NCBI GenBank assembly: GCA_016713905.1
Contig: JADJOE010000003.1
Span: 62,001-126,000 of the forward strand
Source of the DNA: Candidatus Vicinibacter proximus
GTDB taxonomy: Bacteria; Bacteroidota; Bacteroidia; Chitinophagales; Saprospiraceae
Direction: 5' to 3'
Length of the DNA: 64,000 bases
The translations under genes and the position numbers were made by a program. This document shows, one piece after another, positions 54,016 to 63,030 of this stretch (positions are counted from its first letter, which is position 1; each line of letters begins with the position of its first letter). The notes below the pieces were generated by a model. The model was not told the origin of the DNA and did no database searches. It worked only from the letters and a program-made list of their open reading frames with translations.

Positions 54016-55908
54016 TCAATTTACTTCTCTGTATTCCATTAAATTCAAACTGGACAAGATAACAATTAGTGTAACTCCCACATCAGCTGTGATTGCAATA
54101 ACCAAATTGCTGTATCCCAAAAATGCCAAAAAGATGAAAATTATTTTTACCGCAATGGCTCCAATAGTATTAAACTTTATTCTTTGCACTGTTTTCTGAC
54201 TTAACCGAATGAGAAAAGGTATGAGTGAAAGTTTGTCGTTCATCAATGCAATGTTTGCAGTTTCTATGGCGGTGTCGCTTCCTGCAGCACCCATTGCAAT
54301 TCCTACGGTGCTTTGTGCCAATGCAGGTGCATCGTTTATTCCATCTCCGACCATTGCAACCTTTTTGTATTGCAGCAAAAGATCCTTTATTTTGTCGGCT
54401 TTGTTTTCGGGTAACATATTTCCGAATATATTTTTGATGCCTACTTTTTCTGCTACAAAATTTGCTGCGTTTTCGTGGTCGCCAGTGAGCATTATAGGAT
54501 CAATGTTTAGGGATATTAATTCTTTTAGAGCTGCTTGACTGTCGGGTTTTATTTCATCCATCAAACCAATAACACCTGCAACTCCACTTCCGAAACTTAC
54601 TACAACACTTGTTTTACCTTGTGCTGATAGTTGTTTAACAATTTCTTCGGTTTCTTCATCTGTATGTAGATATTCCTTAATAAAATCTAATTTACCTACA
54701 TAAATTGTTTCGTCTTCACACACTAAACATTTGGCGGTTGCTCCTTTTCCCATTATGCTTTTAAACGCTTCGGCTTTGTGTGGTTCAAAACCTTCTTTAA
54801 TACTTGTATCTACAATGGCTTGTGCCAATGGATGTTCGCTGAATATTTCCGCTCCTGCGGTACAAGCCAAAAGTTCTTCACGGCTTGTTCCGTTCAAAGG
54901 AAAAATATCTGAAACAATCGGGTTGCCAAAAGTGATGGTTCTTGTTTTGTCTAATGCAATTGCTTTGATGTTTGCCATTGCTTCCAAATATTTTCCACCT
55001 TTTATCAAGGCCCCTTTTGAGGAGGCGTTTCCTATTGCTGCGTAAATGGCAACGGGTGTAGATATGACCAGTGCACATGGACAAGCGATCACTAAAAGTG
55101 TAATGGCCTGTTGCAACCAATGGTTAAAATCTAATTGCATGGTGTATACAGGAATGGCAAAAACTAATATCGCCAACCCAATAATGGACGGTGTGTAATA
55201 CTTTGAAAATAGCTGAATAAATTTTTGTGTTTCACTTTTGTTGGCTTGGGCTTCAAAGGTAAGACGAATTATTTTTGAGAATGTGGTATCAATAGAAAGT
55301 TTAGTTGTCACCATTTCTATAAAACCATTTTTGTTCAGGGTTCCAGCAAATAAATTATCACCCGGGTGTTTGTCTTTTGAAATTGGTTCGCCAGTTATGG
55401 CGGCTTCATCAACAATGGTTTCACCTGATATAATTTTTCCGTCCAATGGTATCATTTCTCCTGCTTTGACTTGAATAATGGTGCCGACGGGAATTTTGTC
55501 AATAGCCACATTTGCATTTTCAGCTTTTACAAAAGCGGTCTTGGGCGCTTTACTCACTAATTCTTCTAATGCAGATTTACTATTTGCAATTCCAATTTCT
55601 TCCAAGCGTTCTCCTAAGACAAATAGCACTACTAATACAGCAGCTTCAGGAAATTCCTTGAGATAAAAAGCTCCAATGACTGCAATTAGCATCAGAAGGT
55701 TGATGTTGCTGAAATTTAGTTTTGTGGCGGCTTTCAAGCCATTCCATACGACACGGTTACCAATGCCAAGAATAAATGCCGCGAAAACAAAGGGCGCATA
55801 AGGCATTGGTATTTCTATGCCGATGATGGATAAAACTTCTAAAACAACTACTATAGTGATGGAGGAAAGTAGAAATATGAATTTGTTGTCACTTAGTGGT
55901 AATTTCAT
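54016..55908 (-). CDS. P1B-2-type (Zn/Cd/Pb) metal ATPase with altered DKTGT motif
   Basis: A 630-residue P1B ATPase from the ATG at 55908. It has no N-terminal HMA domain. Metal-site helix: ACPCALVISTP; dephosphorylation motif: ITGEPISK; nucleotide site: SEHPLAQAI; hinge: MVGDGINDAPALAQSTVGIAMG; last helices: ITADVGVTLIVILSSLNL, with the Asp of Zn/Cd-type enzymes. The phosphorylation motif reads DKTRTIT: the usually invariant glycine after DKT is arginine (codon 54940-54942, residue 323). The phosphorylated Asp320 is retained, so activity is possible. It is the last gene of the second efflux operon, 4 bp after the HMA gene, which may supply its metal. Confidence 0.9.
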   Translation of the reverse strand: MKLPLSDNKFIFLLSSITIVVVLEVLSIIGIEIPMPYAPFVFAAFILGIGNRVVWNGLKAATKLNFSNINLLMLIAVIGAFYLKEFPEAAVLVVLFVLGERLEEIGIANSKSALEELVSKAPKTAFVKAENANVAIDKIPVGTIIQVKAGEMIPLDGKIISGETIVDEAAITGEPISKDKHPGDNLFAGTLNKNGFIEMVTTKLSIDTTFSKIIRLTFEAQANKSETQKFIQLFSKYYTPSIIGLAILVFAIPVYTMQLDFNHWLQQAITLLVIACPCALVISTPVAIYAAIGNASSKGALIKGGKYLEAMANIKAIALDKTRTITFGNPIVSDIFPLNGTSREELLACTAGAEIFSEHPLAQAIVDTSIKEGFEPHKAEAFKSIMGKGATAKCLVCEDETIYVGKLDFIKEYLHTDEETEEIVKQLSAQGKTSVVVSFGSGVAGVIGLMDEIKPDSQAALKELISLNIDPIMLTGDHENAANFVAEKVGIKNIFGNMLPENKADKIKDLLLQYKKVAMVGDGINDAPALAQSTVGIAMGAAGSDTAIETANIALMNDKLSLIPFLIRLSQKTVQRIKFNTIGAIAVKIIFIFLAFLGYSNLVIAITADVGVTLIVILSSLNLMEYREVN

Positions 55909-55912
55909 TGTA

Positions 55913-56269
55913 TTAGTTGTTGGATTTATTTTTACAACAACCATCAAGGGCATTTACAGCATGTGCCGGTGCTTTTTGTTCATCCGCATCATATCCCGCT
56001 TTTAGAATTGAATCTTTGATTATTTCGGGTGTGACCTTATTGGCATCAAAGGTTACCGTAATAGTGTTTTTCCTTGGGTTAATTGCAACCTTTTTAATGC
56101 CTTTGTTTACTGTGATATGTTCTCTAATGTTTGCTCCACAACTGCCACATTGTAGACAATGGTTGCAAGAAATTTGTGTTTTGATAACTATAGTTTGCTT
56201 GTTTGCTTTTTGAGCATGTGCGAAAATGGATGAAGCTAAAAGCATGATTACAAAGATTGACTTTTTCAT
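55913..56269 (-). CDS. Periplasmic HMA-like protein with four-cysteine metal site
   Basis: A 118-residue protein with a signal peptide (SIFVIMLLASSIFAHA). The ferredoxin-like HMA fold is indicated by KKVAINPRKNTITVTFDA and ILKAGYDADEQKA. In place of a single CxxC, the metal loop is CNHCLQCGSC (Cys35, Cys38, Cys41, Cys44); the second pair aligns with the ordinary HMA motif. A further CC lies near the C-terminus. It should bind a soft metal ion in the periplasm and pass it to the RND adaptor or receive it from the ATPase encoded just downstream. About 320 bp of non-coding DNA with two hairpins precede it. Confidence 0.88.
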   Translation of the reverse strand: MKKSIFVIMLLASSIFAHAQKANKQTIVIKTQISCNHCLQCGSCGANIREHITVNKGIKKVAINPRKNTITVTFDANKVTPEIIKDSILKAGYDADEQKAPAHAVNALDGCCKNKSNN

Positions 56270-56591
56270 TTTAAATGATATTAAATGTGATTTAATTTTT
56301 AACTACGAAGATAAAGATTCTAAGAACATTAAGTAACATTCTGATAAGTTGTTTGTTTGTTAAAATTTACAAGAATTTCCATTTGTTGAATAATAGGGCC
56401 AATCCTGATAGTATTTAAAAGGAAAAGTACAAAGGGAAATACTTTAATGAGGATACATTTCCCTTTATATATTTTTAAAATTATGCTGTAAATGCTGCAT
56501 TATAACAGCATTTACAGCTTCAAATTTGATTGTTTAACTGAATGTTAATTTGTTAGTTTTCATTGGAGTATTGAATTCATTTTAATAAAAC
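56270..56591. promoter_or_regulatory. Intergenic region with two hairpins between czcB and the HMA gene
   Basis: Two perfect inverted repeats: AAAGGGAAAT/ATTTCCCTTT (56431-56440 and 56457-56466) and GCTGTAAATGCTG/CAGCATTTACAGC (56485-56497 and 56506-56518, 8-nt loop). They lie 3' of the adaptor gene and 5' of the HMA gene on the minus strand. They could end one transcript, form an attenuator or bind a regulator; no T-tract is attached. Confidence 0.65.
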
Positions 56592-57881
56592 TTAATGAGC
56601 ATGTCCCTCACCTTTATTATTCATTTTTGCCAAAATGAAAAAGGCGCCATTTACCACAACCTGACTTCTTCCCGGAATTTCTTTCAACAAAGTAATTTCG
56701 CTGTAACCCACATCGGTTGTGCCTTTTCGGATAGTTATTTTTTCAAAGGTTGTGCCTTCTTCGGAGTGTTGAGGTTCTAATTTTTCGGTATGGTCGTGTC
56801 CGTATTCATCGTGTCCGTGTTCATCGTGTTTGTGTTCTGTTGTTTCATTTTCCGAATGATGTTCTACTTCCTTGTGCGCATCGGTTACAATAAAAATATA
56901 ATCCTGCCCTTCGTGGCTTACAATGGCGTTGGTTGGCACGGCGTCCACTGTTGCGTTTTCTAAACTTACCAGTGCCGTAATACTCATTCCGTCTATCAAA
57001 CCCTGCTTGTTTCCTTTTACCATTGCATGAACGGCAACGGCTTTGGTGTTCGGTTCAAAAGTATTGCTGATAGCATATACGTCTGCATCGTATTCTTTAC
57101 CCGGATTGTTTGTGAGTGTAAAATGTATGGTTTGCCCAACTTTGAGTTTTTGCAAATCTTTTTCATACACATACAAATCCAAATGCAGTTTGCTGTTGTC
57201 CACTATTTCGGCAATGGGGTTATTGGCATCTACATAGCTGCCAATGTTTACCATTACATTGCTTATGGTACCATTTATTGGACTGATGATGTTGGTAATT
57301 GGCTGGATGGTTTCGCTTGTAAGTGAAGCTGTTTTAATACCGATTAACTCTAATTGTTTTTGTAAACTTGCTTTTCGTGCTTTTAAGGTTTTAAGCTCTG
57401 CATCGGCTATCTGAAAGTTTTTAAGTGCTCCTGCATTTCCTTGTTGCAATTCCTTTTGTCTGGCAAATTCTAATTGCGCCAATTCTGCTTTTGATGAAAC
57501 ACTTAAATACTCTTCTTGCATGGTGATGAAAGAATTGTTTGAAATGGTGGCAATGGTTTGTCCTTTCCTTATGTAATTACCAGTTTGCACTAAAATAGTT
57601 TTGATAACTCCACCCAATGAAGCAGTTGCATTTGCCTTGTTTTGATTTGGTACTTTCAAAATTCCGTTGGCTTTGAGTGAAGCGGTTAATTGTTTTTTTT
57701 CAATACTGCCCAACTCTATTTTTATAGATTTCATTTGCTCAGCAGTAAGCATTGCCGTGTTGGCGTTTTCATGTTCGTCATGGTGTTCAGTTTCTTCCTG
57801 GTGCGTTTCATTTTTATTACTGTTGCAGGATGTAAATATTATTGAAGTTGTAGATGCTAATATGAAGAATAAATTTTTCAT
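56592..57881 (-). CDS. czcB: CzcB-like RND adaptor with His-rich insert
   Basis: A 429-residue lipoprotein adaptor (lipobox IIFTSC). The mature N-terminus is His/Glu-rich (ETHQEETEHHDEHEN). The HlyD-type core includes LKANGILKVPNQNKANA, GGVIKTILVQTGNYIRKGQTI and ISPINGTISNVMVNIGSYVD. Between the beta-barrel and the last domain lies an acidic, histidine-rich insert (about residues 340-385: HHSENETTEHKHDEHGHDEY and so on), and the protein ends in GHAH. These features suit a Zn/Co/Cd/Ni-binding adaptor (CzcB type) more than a Cu/Ag one. It follows the fused pump gene by 12 bp on the minus strand. Confidence 0.9.
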   Translation of the reverse strand: MKNLFFILASTTSIIFTSCNSNKNETHQEETEHHDEHENANTAMLTAEQMKSIKIELGSIEKKQLTASLKANGILKVPNQNKANATASLGGVIKTILVQTGNYIRKGQTIATISNNSFITMQEEYLSVSSKAELAQLEFARQKELQQGNAGALKNFQIADAELKTLKARKASLQKQLELIGIKTASLTSETIQPITNIISPINGTISNVMVNIGSYVDANNPIAEIVDNSKLHLDLYVYEKDLQKLKVGQTIHFTLTNNPGKEYDADVYAISNTFEPNTKAVAVHAMVKGNKQGLIDGMSITALVSLENATVDAVPTNAIVSHEGQDYIFIVTDAHKEVEHHSENETTEHKHDEHGHDEYGHDHTEKLEPQHSEEGTTFEKITIRKGTTDVGYSEITLLKEIPGRSQVVVNGAFFILAKMNNKGEGHAH

Positions 57882-57893
57882 TTCTCTGAATTA

Positions 57894-60800
57894 TTATTTG
57901 TTAAGTATAAAATTGATGTTGATAATTGATTGATTGATTTGATTGATGGTTTGCAGATAATTTAACTGCACATCGGTAGCGGTTTGCAACGCCTGTAAGT
58001 ATTCAATGTAACCTATTTCGCCACTTTTGAAACCTACTTTTGCAGTACTGATAATGATGTCGGCATTGGGCAAAGCAGTTAATTTATAATAATTGTATTG
58101 CGACAAGTGCTGATTGTATTGATAAAATGCGTTTTGCAATTGGTTTTGTAATTTGATTTTTCCGTTTTCGGCTTCTTTTTGCAAGGCTTGTTGTTTGAAA
58201 TCAAGTGATTTTAATTTTGCTGAATTGCTTACGAACGTAATCGGAATACTTATACCGACATTGAAACCCTGAAATCGTTTGCTGCTTTCAAAATTTACCT
58301 CTGCTCCGTTAATTGTTTGAACTCCAATTAAAGACTGATTGAAATAGCCGACATTGACATCAGGAAGCGTTGAAGCATTTTCTAATTTTTTGTTTTGTGC
58401 GGCAATTATGGCTTGCTGATACAATACTTTCAGGGATGCATTATTGCCCATGGACGTTGTGTCAAACGAACTCATTAATGCGAGCGGTTGATAGTTTTTG
58501 CCATTGTCAATTATAAATTCTTCACTTGTATTCATGTACGTTTTTAAAGAATTGTAGGCCATTGCAAAGTCGGTTTCATTTTGTTTGAGTAAAAGTGAAA
58601 TTTGTCCCCGTTTGGTTTCGACTGTTGTTTTCTCTAATAAATTGGTTGCGCCTGTGTTGTATCGCAAAGCTGCAGCGCTTACAAAATCATTATACATACT
58701 GTCTAAAGATTGCAATTGCGTTTTTATATTTTGCAAATACTGCAGCTGATCATACCAATATCGCACCTGTGCTTTTATCTCTATTGCTGTGGCTTCCTGC
58801 TTCAATTCGCTACTTACCAGTTCTGCTTTATATAAATCTGATTTGGCTGAAAAATAAGTGGGGAAAGGAATATTTTGTGATACTTGAAATGCCTTATCTT
58901 GATTTATACTGTTGTATTGTCCAAACTGAAAATTGACATTTGTTTTCGGTAGTTCAAAGACTGATTTTTTCATCGTTGCGGAGGATTGCACATTGAGTTT
59001 TTGTGATTGAATTTCTAAATTATTTTTCAATGCTATGCTGATTGCATCTTCAACTGATATGGTTTTTGTTGTTACCGGTTGAGCATAAGAAATATTGGAT
59101 GAAAGTAAGGCAAAGGCTATAAGAGCTGAGGCTGAAACTTTGCGCATCGGTTTTCTGATTTTCGAAAACATCACATAAAGCAAAGGCAAAACGAACAACG
59201 TTAAGAAGGTAGCGGTGATGAGTCCTCCTATTACAACGGTTGCCAATGGTTTTTGAACTTCTGCCCCCGCCCCATGTGACAGGGCCATTGGTAAAAATCC
59301 AAATGATGCAACGGTTGCGGTCATCAGCACGGGTCTTAAACGGATTTTAGTTCCTTCTTTTATGCGTTCTAAGATGTCGCGCATACCGTCTTTCTCTAAT
59401 TGGTTGAAAGTTCCAATCAACACAATTCCGTTTAAAACCGCGACACCAAACAAGGCTATAAAACCAATACCTGCCGAAATGCTGAATGGCATATCACGAA
59501 TGAGTAACGCGAAAACACCACCAATTGCACTCATTGGAATTGCAGTATATATTAGCGTTGCCTGTTTTACTGAACTAAACGTAAAATAGAGCAACATAAA
59601 AATGAGCGCTAATGCAACAGGTAAGGCAATCATCAAACGTTTGGATGCGGCTTGCAGGTTTTCAAAAGTTCCACCGTAAGTGTAGTAATATCCTTCGGGT
59701 AATTTTACTTTTTCGTCTAGTTCCTTTTGAATATCTGTAACTACGCTGGCAACATCTCTGCCTTTAATATTGAACCCTACAACAATTCTGCGTTTTCCAT
59801 CCTCCCGGCTTATTTGTGCAGGACCTAACTCCATTTTTATTTCGGCAACTTGAGACAATGGTATTTGTGCGCCGTTGGCAGTGGGGATATACAGATGACT
59901 TACATCGTCAATGTTATTGCGATGGGTGCTGTCAAGGCGAACGACTAATTCAAATTTACGTTCGTTTTCATATACAACCCCTGCGCTTCCACCGGCAAAC
60001 GAAGTAGAAACAATATGATTGATGTCCTCAATGTTCAAACCATAATTGGCAATTTGCGAACGATTGTATTTGATTACAATTTGAGGAAGGCCTGCAACCC
60101 TTTCAACGCTTGGTTCGGTTGCACCGTTTACACTTTGTACAACAGTGTTTACTTTGTTGGCGTAGCTTAACAGTGTGTCCATGTTTTCTCCAAAAATTTT
60201 AACGGCTACATCTTGGCGAATGCCTGTCATAAGTTCATTAAACCTCATTTGTATGGGTTGATTTTTTTCAAAGAAGACTCCGGGGATTGTATTCAATTTT
60301 TCTTCAATTTCCTCTGCTAACTCATCATAGGAAATATTTCGTTTCCAATCATCGGGTGATTTTAGAATTATCATCATGTCGGTTGCTTCGGGTGGCATTG
60401 GGTCTGTAGGGACTTCTGCTGCTCCTGTTTTACCAACCACCATTTTTACCTCGTCAAATTCTTTGATTAGTCGGGATGCTTGCATAGAAGTTTCCAGACT
60501 TTGGGAAAGTGATGTGCCCTGTGGCAAAATACAGTGAAAAGCAAAATCACCTTCCTGTAATGTTGGAATAAATTCTCCACCCATTTTTGAAAACAGGAAA
60601 ACAGAAAATGCAAATGCGGCAACAGTTGCAACCACAATTACTTTTTTGAAACGAATGGCTTTTTCTAAAAGCGGTGCGTAAATCCGTTGAAAGAAATTCA
60701 TAATTCTATCGCTAAAGTTAAGTTTGTGGGAAATGGTTTTAGGTAAAAACGCTGCACACATCATTGGAATGTAGGTAAGCGATAAAATCAATGCACCGAA

Positions 60801-62255
60801 AATAGCGAAACCAACGGTTTGAGCCATCGGGCGGAACATTTTACCTTCTATACCAATAAGGGTAAGAATAGGAATGTAAACAATGAGAATAATAATTTCG
60901 CCAAACGCTGCACTGCTTCGGATTTTAGATGCAGATTGAAATACTTCTTCGTCCATTTCCTTTTGTGATAGTCTGCTGATTGATTTTCGTAATCCCAAAT
61001 GGTGCAAGGTGGCTTCTACAATGATTACTGCCCCGTCCACAATCAAACCAAAGTCAATTGCTCCTAAACTCATCAAGTTTGCACTTACCCCGAAAACATT
61101 CATTAAACCCAATGCAAACAGCATGGATAGAGGAATGGCAGAAGCTACAATCAAGCCTGCACGAAGGTTTCCTAGAAACATAACCAGTACGAAGATTACA
61201 ATTAAAGCACCTTCAATGAGGTTTTTTTCAACGGTGCTGATTGCACGGTTGACCAAATCGGTTCTGTCTAAGTAAGGTTCTATCACCACATCTTTAGGTA
61301 ATGATTTCTGTATGTTTTGCATTTTGGCTTTAATGCGGTCTACCACATCGGCACTGTTGGCACCTTTCAGCATCATTACAACTCCACCAACAGCATCTAC
61401 TTCGCCGTTGTAAGTCATAGCACCGTAACGCACCGCACTACCCAAATGCACTTCGGCAACGTCTTTAATAAGAATTGGAATGCCATTAGGATTTGATTTT
61501 ACGACAATGTTTTTGATGTCGTCAAACGAACCAATCAAGCCCACTCCGCGGATGAAATAGGCGTTTGGCTTTTTGTCTATGTATGCACCGCCTGTGTTTT
61601 CGTTGTTCTTTTCTAAAGCGGTAAAAATTTCGGGGATGGTGATGCCCATTGCTATTAGTCTGTCTGGGTTTAGGGCAACTTCATATTGCTTGAGTTGTCC
61701 GCCAAAGCTATTTACCTCTGCAATTCCAGGTGTGCCGTATAGTTGGCGGGCAACAATCCAGTCATGCATTGTCCGCAAATCCATAGCGGAATATTTGCTC
61801 TCACTACCCAACTTCGGATGAATGATGTATTGATACACTTCTCCCAAACCTGTGCTTACAGGTGCTAATTCGGGTGTTCCAATCCCTTTGGGAATTTTGC
61901 TTTCGGCTTCTTTTATCCGTTCGTTAATGAGTTGTCGAGCAAAGTAGATGTCCACCTTGTCGTCAAACACAACCGTAATTACCGAAAGCCCGAAACGGGA
62001 TATGCTTCTCAACTCTTCCAAGTCGGGAAGATTTGCAATACTTTGTTCAATAGGGTAAGTTACCAACTGTTCAACCTCTTCTCCTGCAAGGGTTGGGCAA
62101 ACCGTAATGATTTGCACTTGATTGTTGGTGATGTCGGGAACTGCATCAATGGGCAGTTGAGTTGCACTCCACGATCCCCAAATGATGAGGAATAGTGTCA
62201 TCAATGCAACGATAAATTTGTTATTTATGCTGAATGCAATTATTTTGTCTAACAT
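57894..62255 (-). CDS. czcA: CzcA-type RND pump fused to a TolC-like outer-membrane channel
   Basis: A 1453-residue protein from the ATG at 62255 (MLDKIIAFSINNKFIVALM). Residues ~1-1035 are a full heavy-metal RND pump with TM4 relay residues (GAIDFGLIVDGAVIIVE) and the second half (FGVAVLNGIVLIGTFNQL). Directly after TM12 (LPLLYVMFSKI) comes RKPMRKVSASALIAFALLSS with NISYAQP, looking like a signal peptide, and then ~390 residues of a TolC-type channel (ISVEDAISIALKNNLEIQS, EIGYIEYLQALQTATDVQ). RND-channel fusions of this length occur in Bacteroidota. The chain would have to be cut or span both membranes. It is co-transcribed with the CzcB adaptor. Confidence 0.92.
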   Translation of the reverse strand: MLDKIIAFSINNKFIVALMTLFLIIWGSWSATQLPIDAVPDITNNQVQIITVCPTLAGEEVEQLVTYPIEQSIANLPDLEELRSISRFGLSVITVVFDDKVDIYFARQLINERIKEAESKIPKGIGTPELAPVSTGLGEVYQYIIHPKLGSESKYSAMDLRTMHDWIVARQLYGTPGIAEVNSFGGQLKQYEVALNPDRLIAMGITIPEIFTALEKNNENTGGAYIDKKPNAYFIRGVGLIGSFDDIKNIVVKSNPNGIPILIKDVAEVHLGSAVRYGAMTYNGEVDAVGGVVMMLKGANSADVVDRIKAKMQNIQKSLPKDVVIEPYLDRTDLVNRAISTVEKNLIEGALIVIFVLVMFLGNLRAGLIVASAIPLSMLFALGLMNVFGVSANLMSLGAIDFGLIVDGAVIIVEATLHHLGLRKSISRLSQKEMDEEVFQSASKIRSSAAFGEIIILIVYIPILTLIGIEGKMFRPMAQTVGFAIFGALILSLTYIPMMCAAFLPKTISHKLNFSDRIMNFFQRIYAPLLEKAIRFKKVIVVATVAAFAFSVFLFSKMGGEFIPTLQEGDFAFHCILPQGTSLSQSLETSMQASRLIKEFDEVKMVVGKTGAAEVPTDPMPPEATDMMIILKSPDDWKRNISYDELAEEIEEKLNTIPGVFFEKNQPIQMRFNELMTGIRQDVAVKIFGENMDTLLSYANKVNTVVQSVNGATEPSVERVAGLPQIVIKYNRSQIANYGLNIEDINHIVSTSFAGGSAGVVYENERKFELVVRLDSTHRNNIDDVSHLYIPTANGAQIPLSQVAEIKMELGPAQISREDGKRRIVVGFNIKGRDVASVVTDIQKELDEKVKLPEGYYYTYGGTFENLQAASKRLMIALPVALALIFMLLYFTFSSVKQATLIYTAIPMSAIGGVFALLIRDMPFSISAGIGFIALFGVAVLNGIVLIGTFNQLEKDGMRDILERIKEGTKIRLRPVLMTATVASFGFLPMALSHGAGAEVQKPLATVVIGGLITATFLTLFVLPLLYVMFSKIRKPMRKVSASALIAFALLSSNISYAQPVTTKTISVEDAISIALKNNLEIQSQKLNVQSSATMKKSVFELPKTNVNFQFGQYNSINQDKAFQVSQNIPFPTYFSAKSDLYKAELVSSELKQEATAIEIKAQVRYWYDQLQYLQNIKTQLQSLDSMYNDFVSAAALRYNTGATNLLEKTTVETKRGQISLLLKQNETDFAMAYNSLKTYMNTSEEFIIDNGKNYQPLALMSSFDTTSMGNNASLKVLYQQAIIAAQNKKLENASTLPDVNVGYFNQSLIGVQTINGAEVNFESSKRFQGFNVGISIPITFVSNSAKLKSLDFKQQALQKEAENGKIKLQNQLQNAFYQYNQHLSQYNYYKLTALPNADIIISTAKVGFKSGEIGYIEYLQALQTATDVQLNYLQTINQINQSIININFILNK

Positions 62256-62294
62256 TGGATGGATCAGTTGAATAATTAAATACATAATTACTTT

Positions 62295-62344
62295 CGATGT
62301 AACAACATCGGAAGTAGTTTCAACTTGTTCTACGTTGGTAGAAC
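62295..62344. promoter_or_regulatory. Two short dyads upstream of the fused RND gene
   Basis: CGATGT-AACA-ACATCG (62295-62310) and GTTCTAC-GTTG-GTAGAAC (62327-62344) are perfect inverted repeats in the 98-bp gap between the DUF6660 gene and the RND start. They may be operators for a metal-responsive regulator or form a leader structure. No known consensus was recognised. Confidence 0.5.
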
Positions 62345-62353
62345 ATTAGTGAT

Positions 62354-62680
62354 TTAACAACTGATTTTTGGTGGTTGCCAGATTGAAAGATACACCGCTG
62401 GGATAAAAGAAGGGCGGTAAATAGGGAAGTCCTTTGAGTAATTTATAGTCCTAATATTCAAGCGGTAATTAAAATATTCAACACTAAAGAAATGTCCACA
62501 GCATGCACATACACAGAATGGGGTGCAATGCTCGTGGTCGCTGTCCTGGTCTGAATGGTCTGAAATTGGGATATACAAATGCTCTGTGTTCGAGATTGAA
62601 CAATCATCTTTATCCCTACATGGCAAAGAAGACAAAGCCAGCAGATAGAAACTAAATAAGATTATTAAAATTCTCTTCAC
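62354..62680 (-). CDS. DUF6660-like small exported His/Cys-rich protein
   Basis: A 108-residue protein with a signal peptide (ILIILFSFYLLALSSLPC). A likely metal-binding centre follows: SDHSDQDSDHEHCTPFCVCACCGHFF, with several His and Cys residues, and the C-terminus SIWQPPKIS is the conserved end of a small Bacteroidota family (DUF6660) that sits upstream of czc-type operons. It is the first gene of the second efflux operon, 98 bp before the pump gene. A role as periplasmic metal buffer or sensor is inferred from composition and position. On the minus strand a possible -7 element, TAAATTTG, lies near 62755-62762. Confidence 0.82.
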   Translation of the reverse strand: MKRILIILFSFYLLALSSLPCRDKDDCSISNTEHLYIPISDHSDQDSDHEHCTPFCVCACCGHFFSVEYFNYRLNIRTINYSKDFPIYRPSFIPAVYLSIWQPPKISC

Positions 62681-63030
62681 GGGTTAAAATTACGAAATAA
62701 AGCTGACTTTTATCAGTTAAGTAAACTTGGAAGAACACTTAACGGATAATTTATCAAATTTAGTATGAATTTAAGTATTTGACTGAGATTCTTATATCAT
62801 AGGTCACTTTGACAAAGACCTAACTAGCCATTCAATTGCATTTTTATTGAAGCTATGAATGCTGAATTGTGCTCGATAAAAATTTAAGATATTTAAATTA
62901 GACCATTGGACATGGCCAACAACTTTTGAGCACTTAAGCTCAATTTTCAATATAATCCAAAAGAATAATGAGTTGCGTATGCTCAAAAATCTCCCTGCAG
63001 TCTAATTACATTGTATAGTGGAATTTCTTT
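62681..63030. other. Intergenic region upstream of the second efflux operon
   Basis: About 350 bp between the DUF6660 gene and the protein at the right edge. It should hold the promoter of the efflux operon. A 60-codon frame at 62804-62986 (minus) resembles nothing known to me. No regulator gene or RNA was seen. Confidence 0.55.

Noticed and set aside
54209..55666. Several plus-strand ORFs of 62-109 codons
   Set aside because: They are antisense shadows of the P1B-2 ATPase gene, whose motifs are unambiguous.
62804..62986. 60-codon minus-strand ORF
   Set aside because: No start context, no similarity and no conserved pattern seen.
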